Shown one piece after another: positions 32,902 to 43,749 of a stretch of DNA of 64,000 nt. Both the position numbers and the translations under genes were made by a program. The DNA is from Chrysaora quinquecirrha (Eukaryota > Cnidaria > Scyphozoa > Semaeostomeae > Pelagiidae). Numbering within the stretch: the first letter of the stretch is position 1; every line of letters starts with the position of its first letter. The stretch lies in the NCBI GenBank assembly GCA_014526335.1, contig JACTAT010000040.1, forward strand, positions 8,870,431 through 8,934,430. The letters are read 5' to 3'. The notes under the pieces are model-generated. The model saw nothing but the letters and a program-made list of their open reading frames with translations. It ran no database searches and was not told where the DNA came from.

Positions 32902-33792
32902 TTACATACAATGATGGCGCGGGGGATGATACGATGGCGCGGGGGATGATACGTTATACGCCAACCTTTGTCGACAAATTCTGCTACAGAACAAGTCTTT
33001 AAGCATTTTTCTAAGCTCTGGCTGTAAGAAAATGTAAACAAGCGGATCTGAAATATAGCCACAGTAAAAAAGTGTCCTTAAATGTTTTCTGACATCATTT
33101 CCAACAGGAAAGAAAGCTAAGATGACATCGGGGGTAAACATAAAGATTATATAAGTAAATATAATCAAACCAGCAACTTTGAAGAATCTTTTATTACTTC
33201 GGAAGATTTGGTTCTTTCTTCTTTGTGAATTCGTTTGTCCCGTATGAATATTAGTTTGCATTCTTTGGGTTATTCGGAGAAGGGTCTTCCCATAGGTGAC
33301 AATGAAAGACAACACTAATGCACTGTCGGCCAGTACAAAGAAATACCACTTAAATATCACAACAATTTTATACTGCCCTGTAAGTGCCAGTACGATTCCC
33401 GTAATTCCAGTTATCATGCTGATACTCCACGCAAAAGTTAATGCGATTTTTATGTGACGTTTTGTAACTAAAACACGATGTTTCAACGGAAAAATTACTC
33501 CGATAAAACGTTCGATGACAATGAAAAACATTGCACAATAAAAACCGACGCATATACCCAGTTCAATGGAGTTAAATATTTCAAGTGCTGTAGAAATACA
33601 AAGTACCCTCATTAACCGTATCAAGATGACAATCGTGCTCAGTACTATCTCCGTTGCACTCATGTTTATCAGAAGTATCGCCTGATTAGAGGTATTCCGG
33701 TTGTGCACAGCAAGAAGGTAGATGCCCAAACTGTGCAGCGAAATGGCAATACAAGACAGTGTTATATGAAAAGAGTAGAGAATAGCATCCAT
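32902..33792 (-). CDS. Intronless class A GPCR, orphan, member 2 duplicate
   Basis: The predicted 296-residue protein is identical to that of 21987-22877, including ERF at the end of TM3, SDPLVYIF in TM7 and the altered C-terminal tail. Upstream block and flanks are duplicated too (offset 10915). If the duplication is real this doubles gene dose; if the assembly kept both haplotypes the two entries are alleles of one gene. Confidence 0.88.
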   Translation of the reverse strand: MDAILYSFHITLSCIAISLHSLGIYLLAVHNRNTSNQAILLINMSATEIVLSTIVILIRLMRVLCISTALEIFNSIELGICVGFYCAMFFIVIERFIGVIFPLKHRVLVTKRHIKIALTFAWSISMITGITGIVLALTGQYKIVVIFKWYFFVLADSALVLSFIVTYGKTLLRITQRMQTNIHTGQTNSQRRKNQIFRSNKRFFKVAGLIIFTYIIFMFTPDVILAFFPVGNDVRKHLRTLFYCGYISDPLVYIFLQPELRKMLKDLFCSRICRQRLAYNVSSPAPSYHPPRHHCM

Positions 33793-33831
33793 CGTCAGAA
33801 AACCGATTGAAAAAATAAAGTAAAACTCATA

Positions 33832-33859
33832 ATCTTCTGCTTTCTAGTTGTTGCAGGTG
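33832..33859 (-). promoter_or_regulatory. Conserved GPCR upstream block with E-box
   Basis: Unit 2 copy of the 22917-22944 block, with CAGGTG at 33854-33859, 62 bases from the start codon of the gene at 32902-33792. Confidence 0.5.
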
Positions 33860-34104
33860 GGATAATTATCAAAATAGCAAATCATCTGCTGAACTGTTAT
33901 TGCATCGAGTCCGTCCAGTCCGTTTACATGATTCAAGATAAACAAGGTACAAACAAGTGATTTTTGAATGGAAAAAGGAAAGAAATAACTGCTGAAACTG
34001 AAAATAGACTTCGAATTCCAAAATTCAATTTTGAATTGAAGAACGGCTGCGGTGAAGTTGCTGTAAGCAAAGCTGGTAGGCTGAATACTGGCATATTATG
34101 GAGT

Positions 34105-34615
34105 CACATATACCTTTACCGAAATACATTTTCGATTAGCAGAAGACAAATCACTTTAATATATATACCGAAATTACAAACAAGCAATTAACTAACTGCT
34201 GCTTTGCAATCTCGGTATATTATTATTATTTCTATTATTTACATAAATAATTTATTATTTTTCACATGTACCGAAATTCCAAACAAGCAATTATTTTTTA
34301 CATTTACCGAAATTCAAAACAAGCAATTAACTAACTGCTGGTTTGCAATTTCGATTTATTATTATAATTTCTATAATTTTTATAAATAATAATTTATTAT
34401 TTTTGCATATACCGAAATTCAAGACAAGCAATTAACTAAATGCTGGTTTGCAATTTCGGTATACTATTATTATTTCTATAATTTATATAAATAATAATTT
34501 ATTATTGTTTACATATATCGACATTCAAGACAAGCAAATAACTAACTGTTGGTTTGCAATTTCAGTATAATATATTACTATTTTTATATGGTTTGCAATT
34601 TCTTTATACGGGATT
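34105..34615. repeat. AT-rich tandem repeat, unit 2 copy
   Basis: Copy of the array at 23190-23700, with the same order of TACCGAAATTC, CAAGCAATTAAC and TTTGCAATTTC motifs. Confidence 0.8.
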
Positions 34616-34951
34616 TCCAAAGACAAATTCAGAACTGAGCAGACACTTCTATATCAAGGGGGGGGTGGTTGAAGAGGAAAAGGAGGTAATGATGATTTTA
34701 ATTTGGAGAAATTCACTCCTCCAGGAGTAAGAATTCATTCCCTCCATTCTCTCCTGTTACATTTAGTCCGGTGGCCAGTTGAGATGACTATATTCAAAAT
34801 ATAGCACCTATATTATTATCCGTAGGTATAGATCAAAAGATATTGCTCAAGAAATCTGATTTTCATTATAAAAAATCGAAAAAAAGGAAAAGTTAAAATA
34901 AAGATTTTCTTTGAAAAATGGTTTGTTAGTTAGCATAACTGGCACGTTCTG

Positions 34952-35632
34952 CTTTTATGTTTAACTAACTAACTAAATAACTAACTGAATAACTAGTTAC
35001 CTAACTAACTAACTGACTTACTAGCTAACTTACTGGCTAACGGGCTGGCTAACTTACTAAGTAACTCAGTATCTTCCAAAGTTGCTAACTAGCTAACTAA
35101 CTAAGAAACTAAATAACTAACCAACTACCTAACCTTTTTACGAACTTAATAGCTAAGTTACTATCTTTCAAAGTAGCTAACTGACTAACTGTCTAACTTA
35201 CAAGTTATGTTGACTAACTAACAAGCTCACAAAAAACCTATTGACTAACTAACTAATAAATAGCTTACTAACTAACTTCTTGTGTTCCAGAATTGGTAAC
35301 TAATTAACTTATTAATTTGCAAGCAATGCTAACTAACTAACTAACTTACTGACTGACTTACTAACTAACTAACTAACTATCTAACTAACTAACTAACTTA
35401 CTTACTAACTAACTAACTTACTAACTAACTAGTTACCTAACTAACTAACTAACTAATTAACAAGCTAACTTACAGACTAACTAACTTACTATCTTCCACA
35501 GTAGCTAACTAACTAACTGACTAATTTGCAAGTTATGCTAACTAAGTCACTAACTTACTGACTAACTAACTACCTAACTTATAAACTTACTAATTAACTT
35601 GCTAACTAACTTGCTAACTTGCAGTTTCCCAC
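34952..35632. repeat. (CTAA)n-type microsatellite, unit 2 copy
   Basis: Same interruptions as 24035-24715, in the same places. For a microsatellite this is strong evidence that the two units separated very recently. Confidence 0.9.
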
Positions 35633-35807
35633 ATATCCTTAGGATTTGTACAATTTTCTCTAAAAGGCCATTATAGTATCTCTGCATGCTGTGTCTCGGC
35701 TCTCTTTTTTGTAAGATCACTCAACCTCATTAAACGTTTAAGCTCTGGTATGATCCAGGATGGTAGAGGAAAAACACGGGTTCTGGTGCACAAAGGATGC
35801 CGCAACC

Positions 35808-36070
35808 ACGTGACCTGTCAATAAAACCCACGTGACCTGTCAATCAAAATCGCATGACCTGTCAATCAAACCCACGTGACACGTCAATCAAATCCATATG
35901 ACCTGTCAATCAAAATAACGTGTCCTATCAATCAAAATCACATGACCTGTCAAAAAAACCCACGTAACCTGTCAATCAAAATCACATGACATGTCAATCA
36001 AAATCACATGATATTTCAATCGAAATCAAATTCACGTGAGATGTCAATTAAATTCACATGATACGTTAAT
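35808..36070. repeat. 22-bp CTGTCAATCAAA minisatellite, unit 2 copy
   Basis: Copy of 24890-25150 with equal repeat number and the same variant order. Confidence 0.85.
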
Positions 36071-36720
36071 CTGAATCTTGTTTTCACGTAGTCTCTCTAT
36101 AATTTTGCCTCGCTTTTGTTCTGCCTCAGTTTTATACAGTCTTACTTTGATGCAGAGTTGACAATACATAAGAACGAATTCGGCGCTTTGTTTGAAACTT
36201 CAGGCAGCAGGTGCAAATGTTCCTCCGATAAAGATTTCACAATACTGTTATTTACTTTTGATTTTAGTTCATAGATGATCACATAATAAAAAAAATGCAT
36301 ACACGTTTTTCACCAATATGATATTATTAGCTTTCATGTTTATTCGATTGATAATCTTATCTATATACGTTGATTTTTTAGTTTTATATGCAAATCCGTT
36401 TTGTTTTGTAAACATTATTTCTCATCAGGATCTTTTCAAAAATCAGTGTTTGGAGATCTTAGAAAAAAACAGAGTTGTTCACATCCAGGTTTGTTATACG
36501 GGCGTGTAGCGTATACTTAAAACTCTCCAAAGAATCTGACTGCGTGTAATTTATAATGTATTTAAACCACCAACATTAACTAAACTCAACAAATTATAAG
36601 GTATTAAAAAAGCTAAAATCGAAGCGAAAAAAAGAAAAGTTCCTATCTCTACAGACCACGTTTTTTCTACGTTTCAAACCGAGGCTGTTTCAAGATAACA
36701 GACAACAATTCTGTTCATTG

Positions 36721-36852
36721 TTACTGCGTCAGAAAGACATCATCATCGTCGTCGTCTGTTGCATTTTCATCATCTGCATCCATTGCTGTCTGATGCATGA
36801 TTACGAACTTTCTTTTATCAATCGCATAGTGAAAGGCTTCTTCAAAACTCAT
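36721..36852 (-). other. Short acidic ORF, unit 2 copy, unrecognised
   Basis: Equivalent of 25804-25935. The 43-codon frame is open, with one Arg to His difference. No function is assigned. Confidence 0.3.
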
Positions 36853-36963
36853 ACCATCTTCTTCCTTAGGGGCGATGCACACGGGCAACTTTCTTACATT
36901 CTTCTAGGCATTTAGCGAGTTTACACCTCGCTGCGCCGTGTGCATGGTCGATTTTGGTCGATT

Positions 36964-38400
36964 TTCTCGAGGGCATACAGTAAAATCGGGACCCTAGGAC
37001 CATAGGACCATAGGACCCTTAAGTACTAACACCAGATAGGACCACTAAGTACTAACACCAGATAGGACCCTTCAGTACTAATTCCACATAAGATCGGAGG
37101 GTCATCACCATTTTAAAACAATAGCGCGTGTCATCAGCCTGTCGTAGCTACTACACCTTCCGCTGTTCATGCTGGGTACCTCAGGACTTCCGTCAACTGC
37201 AAGTTCAACTTTGTTTCTTAGCATGTGGTCTTTGCACTTTGTTGTGATCGAAAATGGAGTCTTTTGAAAATGAAGAACTTGACGATTTATCAAAGTCTTT
37301 CAGCTATTTGTCTTCTCCAGAAAAGAAGAAACAAAGAACAGATGGGTATGTCTGTCCATTTATTTTCGAATATTTCTATAGAATACAGTCTTTTATTTTA
37401 TTAGAAATTAAAATTTTTCAAATATCAAAATTTCGTAATTTTTGACAATTTCGGCAGTGGAAGTTTCTTATCTTAGCAGTTTCTTAAGAATCAAATGTTA
37501 TTCTTATTATACTGTATAAGAATAAAATTTAAAAAATGGCTCCCATAAAGAGAAGATTGTAGTGCATTATCGATTTCCAAAACTAAATCAATTACAGTTG
37601 TGCAGGAAGACCTTTTTGAAACACTACACGCTTTTTTTTTATAAGGAACCACTTTATAAGGAACCTACATGTAGAAGGCCCGGAATTTTAAAGAACTTAT
37701 ACTACTAAAGAGAAAATCATTAAGGAACTTTTCAATGTTGAATACTTTTATCACTGCAAATAATCAAGAATTAGAAAGCCGGTTCCATTCATTTGCAGTC
37801 GAAAATCACATAAATTGTACGTTACACATGTATCAAATGTTTCCTTGAGTAGTCTCGAGCTTGGCACACATGCAAATGTCTCTCTTTTATTGTTAAGACC
37901 ACTGTATGTGCAGTTAAAATTAAGGAACTATTAAGGAACTTTTGGAACTACAATTGCCTCAAAAGAGGCCCAAAAATAAGGAACTTTAAGAACTAGGCCC
38001 TGAGGTAGGTTCCTTATAAAAAAAAAGCGTGTAAACGCTTTTTGGCCCAGTTTTGAAACTTTTTTAGATATTTCATTTTACCAATATTTTCTAACTTTCT
38101 GTGCAAAATTTCCGGGATGCAGTGTTTCTGCGCATGCACAGTGGAAGGTATTGTAAAAGTTGGGCAACACCATGTTTTTCATAAAAAAAAAAACAACGTA
38201 AGATTCCGAAAAATGACACATGAACGATAATGCACTACAATCTTCTCTTTATGGGAGCCATTTTTTAAATTTTATTCTTATACAGTATAATAAGAATAAC
38301 ATTTGATTCTTAAGAAACTGCTAAGATAAGAAACTTCCACTGCCGAAATTGTCAAAAAATTACGAAATTTTTGATATTTGAAAAATTTTAATTTCTAATA
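36964..38400. mobile_element. Foldback element, unit 2 copy, right arm truncated
   Basis: The left arm (with the ATG exon at 37254-37345) and the nested MITE match unit 1. The right arm stops at TTTCTAATA (38400), where the hexamer array begins, so about 440 bases of the arm and the outer terminus are missing. Confidence 0.8.
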
Positions 38401-41232
38401 ACGGAACGGGAACGGGAACGGAATGGGAACGGGACGGGAACGGAATGGGAACGGAATGGGAACGGAATGGGAACGGAATGGGAACGGAACGGAATGGGAA
38501 CGGGGAACGGGAATGGGAACGGGAATGGGAATGCGGGAACGGAACGGGAATGGGAACGGGAACGGGAATGGGAACGGAACGGGAACGGGAACGGGAATGG
38601 GAATGGGAACGGGAATGGGAACGGAATGGGAATGGGAATGGGAACGGGAATGGGAACTTTTTAAAAACATCATTTAAATCTAAATCTTGGTAACTAATCA
38701 TAATAACATGTAAACATATTGTACGTGAACGTGTATATAATTCACTAAAATTTAGTAAAACATTTAAGGAGCAACATCATGTGACATAGCCCTGTGTTAT
38801 TTTGTTATTGTGTAAAATGATTTCCTATATATAAGCGTTATTCATTTTTGAATTAATCTCAAATATATTGCTACTTATTTTTGCTTATTTTGTTGTCAGT
38901 TTCTATCGTTATCAAGTATAATGAATGAAATAATTTCATTCATAAATACGTAGTTACGTCACACCTGAGAAGTGATTATTATCAAAGGTTAAACAGAAAA
39001 TCATTAATTCCTCCGTACGTCGACTGTAATTTTTTCGATTTAAAAATCAAACTCAAGTCCAGTTATTTTTCATGGTTCAAAGCAAAAGTACTTTTTATGT
39101 TTGAGGAATGAAAAAATGTGTGGATGAGTTTTGGCAAGCTGGAAGGAATAAATCTACCAAGATACCTAGAATTCAGGAGTTTTGTAACAAAAGAAAGGAA
39201 TTTCTTTTCTCTATGTAGGGATTTTTATTCTCTATGTACACAATGAAAACCATCATTTCATTGAATCAATGAGTTCCCTATTGTTCTGCCCTCTGTACTT
39301 AGCCTCATAAACTTTTGTTCACGGAAAGCTCTGCTCTGATGCACCTAGAGAGGCGCTTCTTTTTTTGATCGAATCCTTTTCTGCTCATGCTGTGTAAGCT
39401 GTAATTTTCTAAATGTCTTTAGTCTTACACATTGGTCAAATTTTCGATTTTCTCTCAGTTTCCAAGTGTTTAGTTGCCATACCAGTTATCTGTTGTTCCT
39501 TGCACAGAACGTAATATCATCGCGACTCCTTTGTTCTCCATAATTTGTTTACGACTCAATTAAAAGCAATTTAAAGTTAAAGCAATTTGTCCATGTATCA
39601 TTAAAAGCTGAAACAGGGAAAGTCAGGAACACTCCGGAAACAGAGGGAATCACTGGAACATGCCGAAACGCATAAGAACCAATAAGAACTCGAGGAAACC
39701 ATTAGGAACTTGAGGGAACTAAGAAAAGAAGAGAGAATCAGTGAAAATCAGCGCAACCAGGTGATAACAAGGGGATCTGGCGGCTGTCAAAGGAAAAAAG
39801 TAGGAATCAGAGCGTCCGAGGGGGCTAAAAGGTGGATTTGGTTTTAGTGGGAATCAGAGTGAACAAGCGGATAAGAGCCGAGAAGAGTTGCAATTCTATT
39901 CTATTCATTGCGATCTCATAGGCATGATCTCATTCGTCAAACATGGCTAATAGGTACCTTTAATTCAGTATCAGTTTAGCATTTTAGAATTATCAAAATT
40001 GTGTTGATTTTTTTGGATTCTTTTCAAAGGTTAAAACAAACATGCTAATCCTGCAATTTTTGGAGGGGCAAAGAAGAGCGAAAATTTCTTTCTTCGGGGG
40101 GGCAGTGCCCTGTGCCCCCCCCCTTAGCTTCATGCCTGTCAAAAGTCTTGAAATTAACATTTTTGTTTTCTATTTAGATCCGTTAATTGAGGGTTCAAAA
40201 CGAAAAACTCATTAATCAGTTCATTTAGTTCTTTCTTCAATGCATGATCATCAGAAGAGCCGACGTGCTCGTGATCTAGATTTCAAGATACTTTAAAGAC
40301 CCTTTACATTGTGGACATCCTTGCTACAAGTTATTTTTAACAAAAATTGGAAATACCTTGAAAGTAAATAATGCCATTGTTAACCCAAGTTATCCTTCAC
40401 AGGAGTCACATCAATCAAAAGGCGGTTTCGAGTATCAAATTAAATCTTTTGACATGTCCGATTGTAAACTCGTTATGCAATTGTGGTACGTGAAAATCGC
40501 AGTGGTAGTGTAATTTTGAAGCTTGAACCCAACATTTGATTTCTGAAAGTTCTATGAAATATCAACTGTTGCTGTAAACCTTCATGAAAATAACTGGACT
40601 CGAGTTTGATTTTTTGAATAAAAAAAATTACAGTCGACGTAAGGAGGAATTAATGATTTTCTATTTAACCTCTGATAATAATCCCTTCTCAGGTGTGACG
40701 TAACTACGTATTAATGAATGAGATTATTTTATTCATTATACTTGATAACGATAAAAACTGACAATAAAATAAGCAAAAATAAGTAGCAATATATTTGAGA
40801 TGAATTCAAAAAATGAATAACGCTTATCCATAGGAAATCATTTTTCCCAATAACAAAATAACATAGGGTTATGTCGTATGATGTTGCTCCTTAAATGTTT
40901 TATTAAATGTTAGTTAATTATATACACATTCACGTACAATATGTTTACATGTTATTATGATTAGTTACCAAGATTTAGATTTAAATGATGTTTTTAAAAA
41001 AGTTCCCATTCCCGTTCCCATTCCCGTTCCCATTCCGTTCCCGTTCCCCCGTTCCGTTCCGTTCCCGTTCCCGTTCCGTTCCCGTTCCCGTTCCGTTCCC
41101 GTTCCCGTTCCCGTTCCCGTTCCCATTCCGTTCCGTTCCGTTCCCGTTCCGTTCCCATTCCGTTCCCGTTCCCGTTCCTTGTTCCCGTTCCGTTCCCATT
41201 CCCGTTCCGTTCCCATTCCGTTCCGTTCCCTG
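38401..41232. mobile_element. Large palindrome with GGGAAC hexamer arrays at both ends
   Basis: The left arm is 38401-39070 and the right arm about 40610-41232. Each consists of a terminal hexamer array (GGGAAC left, GTTCCC right) followed inward by about 420 bases that pair inversely: TTAAATCTAAATCTTGG against CCAAGATTTAGATTTAA, and ACGTCGACTGTAATTTTTT against AAAAAATTACAGTCGACGT. The loop (39071-40610) has no recognised gene. The arms are diverged by several percent, unlike the duplication units, so the palindrome is older. It looks like a foldback transposon whose subterminal satellite is the hexamer. Confidence 0.65.
39071..40610. other. Loop of the hexamer-ended palindrome, no recognised gene
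   Basis: AT-rich, noncoding by eye. The part up to about 40105 is shared with 28660-29702. The rest (40106-40610) is unique in the window and opens with a C-run (CCCCCCCCCTTAGC). Confidence 0.4.
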
Positions 41233-41357
41233 GATCCAAAATGATTAACAGTAATGTCAACAGAAATTACTGTAATTGGCATCTGCTGTTACATGTCCAT
41301 TTCAAAAGTAAGAAGGAAACTGAGGAATTTAGAATTTAGGGAATGTTGCCTGCTGTT

Positions 41358-41581
41358 TTAAGAAAGTTTCAGTGCTCGTGTGCATCGCCCCTTAGCCTTT
41401 CTCATGGTTTCAATGACTGCTTTCACAACTTCATCATTTTCGAAACTTTTGCAGTATATAAAATCCCTTTTGAAAACTTGTATAATATCTTTATCATCAT
41501 CCACTTCAGCAAGCATAACAGGCCAGAAATTTTGTAGTGAGATTTCATTATCATCCTCCTCCTCGTCATCATCATCATCAT

Positions 41582-41619
<38 letters not shown>

Positions 41620-41803
41620 ACCTGATAGTCGTCAACATTATCATAATCATCATCATTTTCACTGACTATTCACTGTCCAGATCAAATTCATCTTTTACAG
41701 ATTTTAAGTCTTTGTAACAACTTTTGTGTTTTTTCTTTAAATGCCGATTTAGATTACTCTTGTTATTGAAATGGCTATCGCAAAATCCACATTCAAAAGC
41801 CAT
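41358..41803 (-). pseudogene. C2H2 zinc-finger and acidic protein, frame broken by an 11-base insertion
   Basis: From ATG at 41803 the minus strand encodes one C2H2 finger, FECGFCDSHFNNKSNLNRHL then KKKH (Cys-2-Cys-12-His-4-His), and ends after 45 codons at TAG 41666-41668. Just beyond, in another frame, an Asp/Glu-rich run leads into NFWPVMLAEVDDDKDIIQVF and continues to a stop at 41358-41360. AGTGAATAGTC looks like an 11-base insertion beside AGTGAA; without it the two frames are continuous. A finger followed by an acidic stretch suggests a DNA-binding host or transposon protein. The family is not recognised. Confidence 0.5.
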
Positions 41804-41894
41804 CTCTCAAAGAACATTTCTTAACAGCTTGCCTTCTCTCTTGAAAAATGTGATGAGCAACTAATCAAAATTTGAAAACTGCTGCTATTTGAAC

Positions 41895-42320
41895 CTCTTT
41901 TTCACACAGTTTGATAAATGACTATAGTCTTTAGTTATTCAAGACTATAGTCCGGACTAAAGTCCTCACTTAGTCCCTGCCTAGTCTCTACCTAATCCCC
42001 ACCTAGTATTTGCCTTTTCACACTCAATTTGAGGAATGACTAAAGTCTTTAGCCATTCAAGACTATAGTCCGGGCTATAGTCCTCACTTAGTCCCTGCCT
42101 AATCTCTGCCTAGTCCTCACTTAGCCTTTGCCTTTTCACACGCAATTTGAGGAATGACTATAGTCTTTAGCCATTCAAGACTATAGTCCGGACTATAGTC
42201 CTCACTTAATCTCTACCTAATCTCTACCCAGTCCTCACTCGGTCTTTACCTTTTTGCATGCAATTCGGTGAATGACTATAGTCCTTGCTTGGCTCGGACT
42301 ATAGTCCTTGCTGTTCAGTG
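41895..42320. repeat. Tandem repeat, unit about 116 bp, three to four copies
   Basis: Each unit holds TTTGAGGAATGACTA(T/A)AGTC, CATTCAAGACTATAGTCCGG and CTCACTTAGTCCCTGCC. Shorter inner repeats (TAGTCC and CTACCTA) show the unit was itself built from short repeats. Noncoding. Confidence 0.8.
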
Positions 42321-42479
42321 TTTAAGATTTTTGGGGGTATGATTTTGTTTCTCTGAGCAAAAATACCTAGTTTAACTTGTTCATTCTACAAGTGTTACTA
42401 TCTTTCTTTCTCCAAAAACATAAAAGCTCTTGTGATGGATAGCGAAACGGTGATGTTAAGGTTCCAGTTATTTCTGATA

Positions 42480-42600
42480 ACATAGTTTTCCAAAACTAAT
42501 ACGAAAAACCACCAATCTAAGGGGGAGCATGCCCCCTGACCCCCCCTTGATAAACACACCTCCAGTGCGCTGTGCGACTTTAGCGCAAACAACCTTGTGG
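42480..42600. repeat. GC-rich repeat fragment, GGGAGCATGCCCCCTGACCC type
   Basis: The core GGGGGAGCATGCCCCCTGAC resembles GGAGGAGCATGCCTCCAGAC at about 3799, inside the hAT MITE. It is probably a degraded dispersed repeat. Confidence 0.4.
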
Positions 42601-42754
42601 TCTAGGGAAATTTCCTTTGCCCTGCGTTAGGAGAATAAGTTCTCGGGAATCAAATTTGTATACTTAGAAGGCATGGGCCCATTGAAAATTTTTGCCCCAG
42701 CAGTCAAAAATCCTTAAAAGATGCCCTGGAAGTTTCAAACAAAACGCCAAATTC

Positions 42755-43175
42755 ATTCTTATGTATTGTCAACTCTGGATCAAAGTAAGACTGTATAAAA
42801 CTGAGGCAGAACAAAAGCGAGGCAAAATTATAGAGAGACTACGTGAAAACAAGATTCAGATTAACGTATCATGTGAATTTAATTGACATATCACATGAAT
42901 TTGATTTCGATTGAAATATCATGTGATTTTGATTGACATGTCATGTGATTTTAATTGACAGGTTACGTGGGTTTGATTGACAGTTCATGTGATTTTGATT
43001 GATAGGTCATGTGATTTTGATTGACAGGTCACGTTATTTTTATTGACAGGTCATGTGGGTTTGATTGACAGGTCATGTGGGTTTGATTGACAGGTCATAT
43101 GATTATGATTGACAGATCACGTGGGTTTGATTGACAGGTCACGTGGTGGCGGCATCCTTTGTGCACCACAACCCG
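42755..43175. repeat. Inverted copy of the CTGTCAATCAAA minisatellite and its flanks
   Basis: GTCAACTCTG, AAAGTAAGACTGTATAAAAC and TGAGGCAGAACAAAAGCGAG at the left, and GGCATCCTTTGTGCACCA at the right, are the reverse complements of the flanks of 24890-25150. Together they show a mobile element of about 400 bp that carries a central minisatellite. Confidence 0.75.
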
Positions 43176-43749
43176 CGTTTTTTCTCTAATGGGGGTGCAT
43201 AATCATTTCTTACCTTTCTTTTTCTTAGAGGTGCGTAAAGTCCAAGAAGAGAACAGAGAATTTTTTTGAACAGGGAAGCCATGAGATTCAGGTTGAAATT
43301 AGTTTTGCAAAGACTATATCCCAATCTATGGCTGATAATTACTTGATAAATGAGTCTTGGTTATAGTTTCTCAGGCTACGGGTCTCCACGATTCGCGACT
43401 GCTTATTCAGCATTCTGTCCGCATTGAGTTTTCGTATCTCATAAATTAGATGGTGATCAAACATACCTAGATGCAGCACCCCTGACCTGACGATATAATT
43501 AGCGTGGTTTGTTGCAAAGTGGTCGATGAGGCTCGAATCTTGCTAGTTATTAGACCATTTTCAGTTTCTCTGCTTGTTACCAGTGTATTCTGTTATTTGC
43601 TGCTGAAGCTGAAACTTTGCGTAGATAGCTTTCAAGCTTCTAGTGCTGCACTCTTTTGTCACTTTCAGGTTGCAGTTTGTGTCACCAAATAGCATGATTT
43701 CCTTACCCCCTGCATCTAAAGCAGGTAGATTTCAAGAGTTCAAGAATCT

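Larger units (their letters stand above)
29703..40105. repeat. Segmental duplication, unit 2 (10.4 kb)
   Basis: Tandem copy of 17571-29702 in the same orientation. At the joint ACTCACATGACAGC follows directly after CCAGTGCCCCG. Compared with unit 1 it lacks the 5' half of GPCR member 1 plus the 19400-19940 stretch, and about 510 bp from inside the foldback right arm to inside the hexamer array. After about 40105 the sequence continues where unit 1 stopped, so the two copies define the original locus. Confidence 0.9.

Noticed and set aside
43504..43692. 62-codon ORF duplicated at 48266-48454
   Set aside because: Duplicated only because of the segmental duplication. No recognisable domain, and the flanks are equally conserved.
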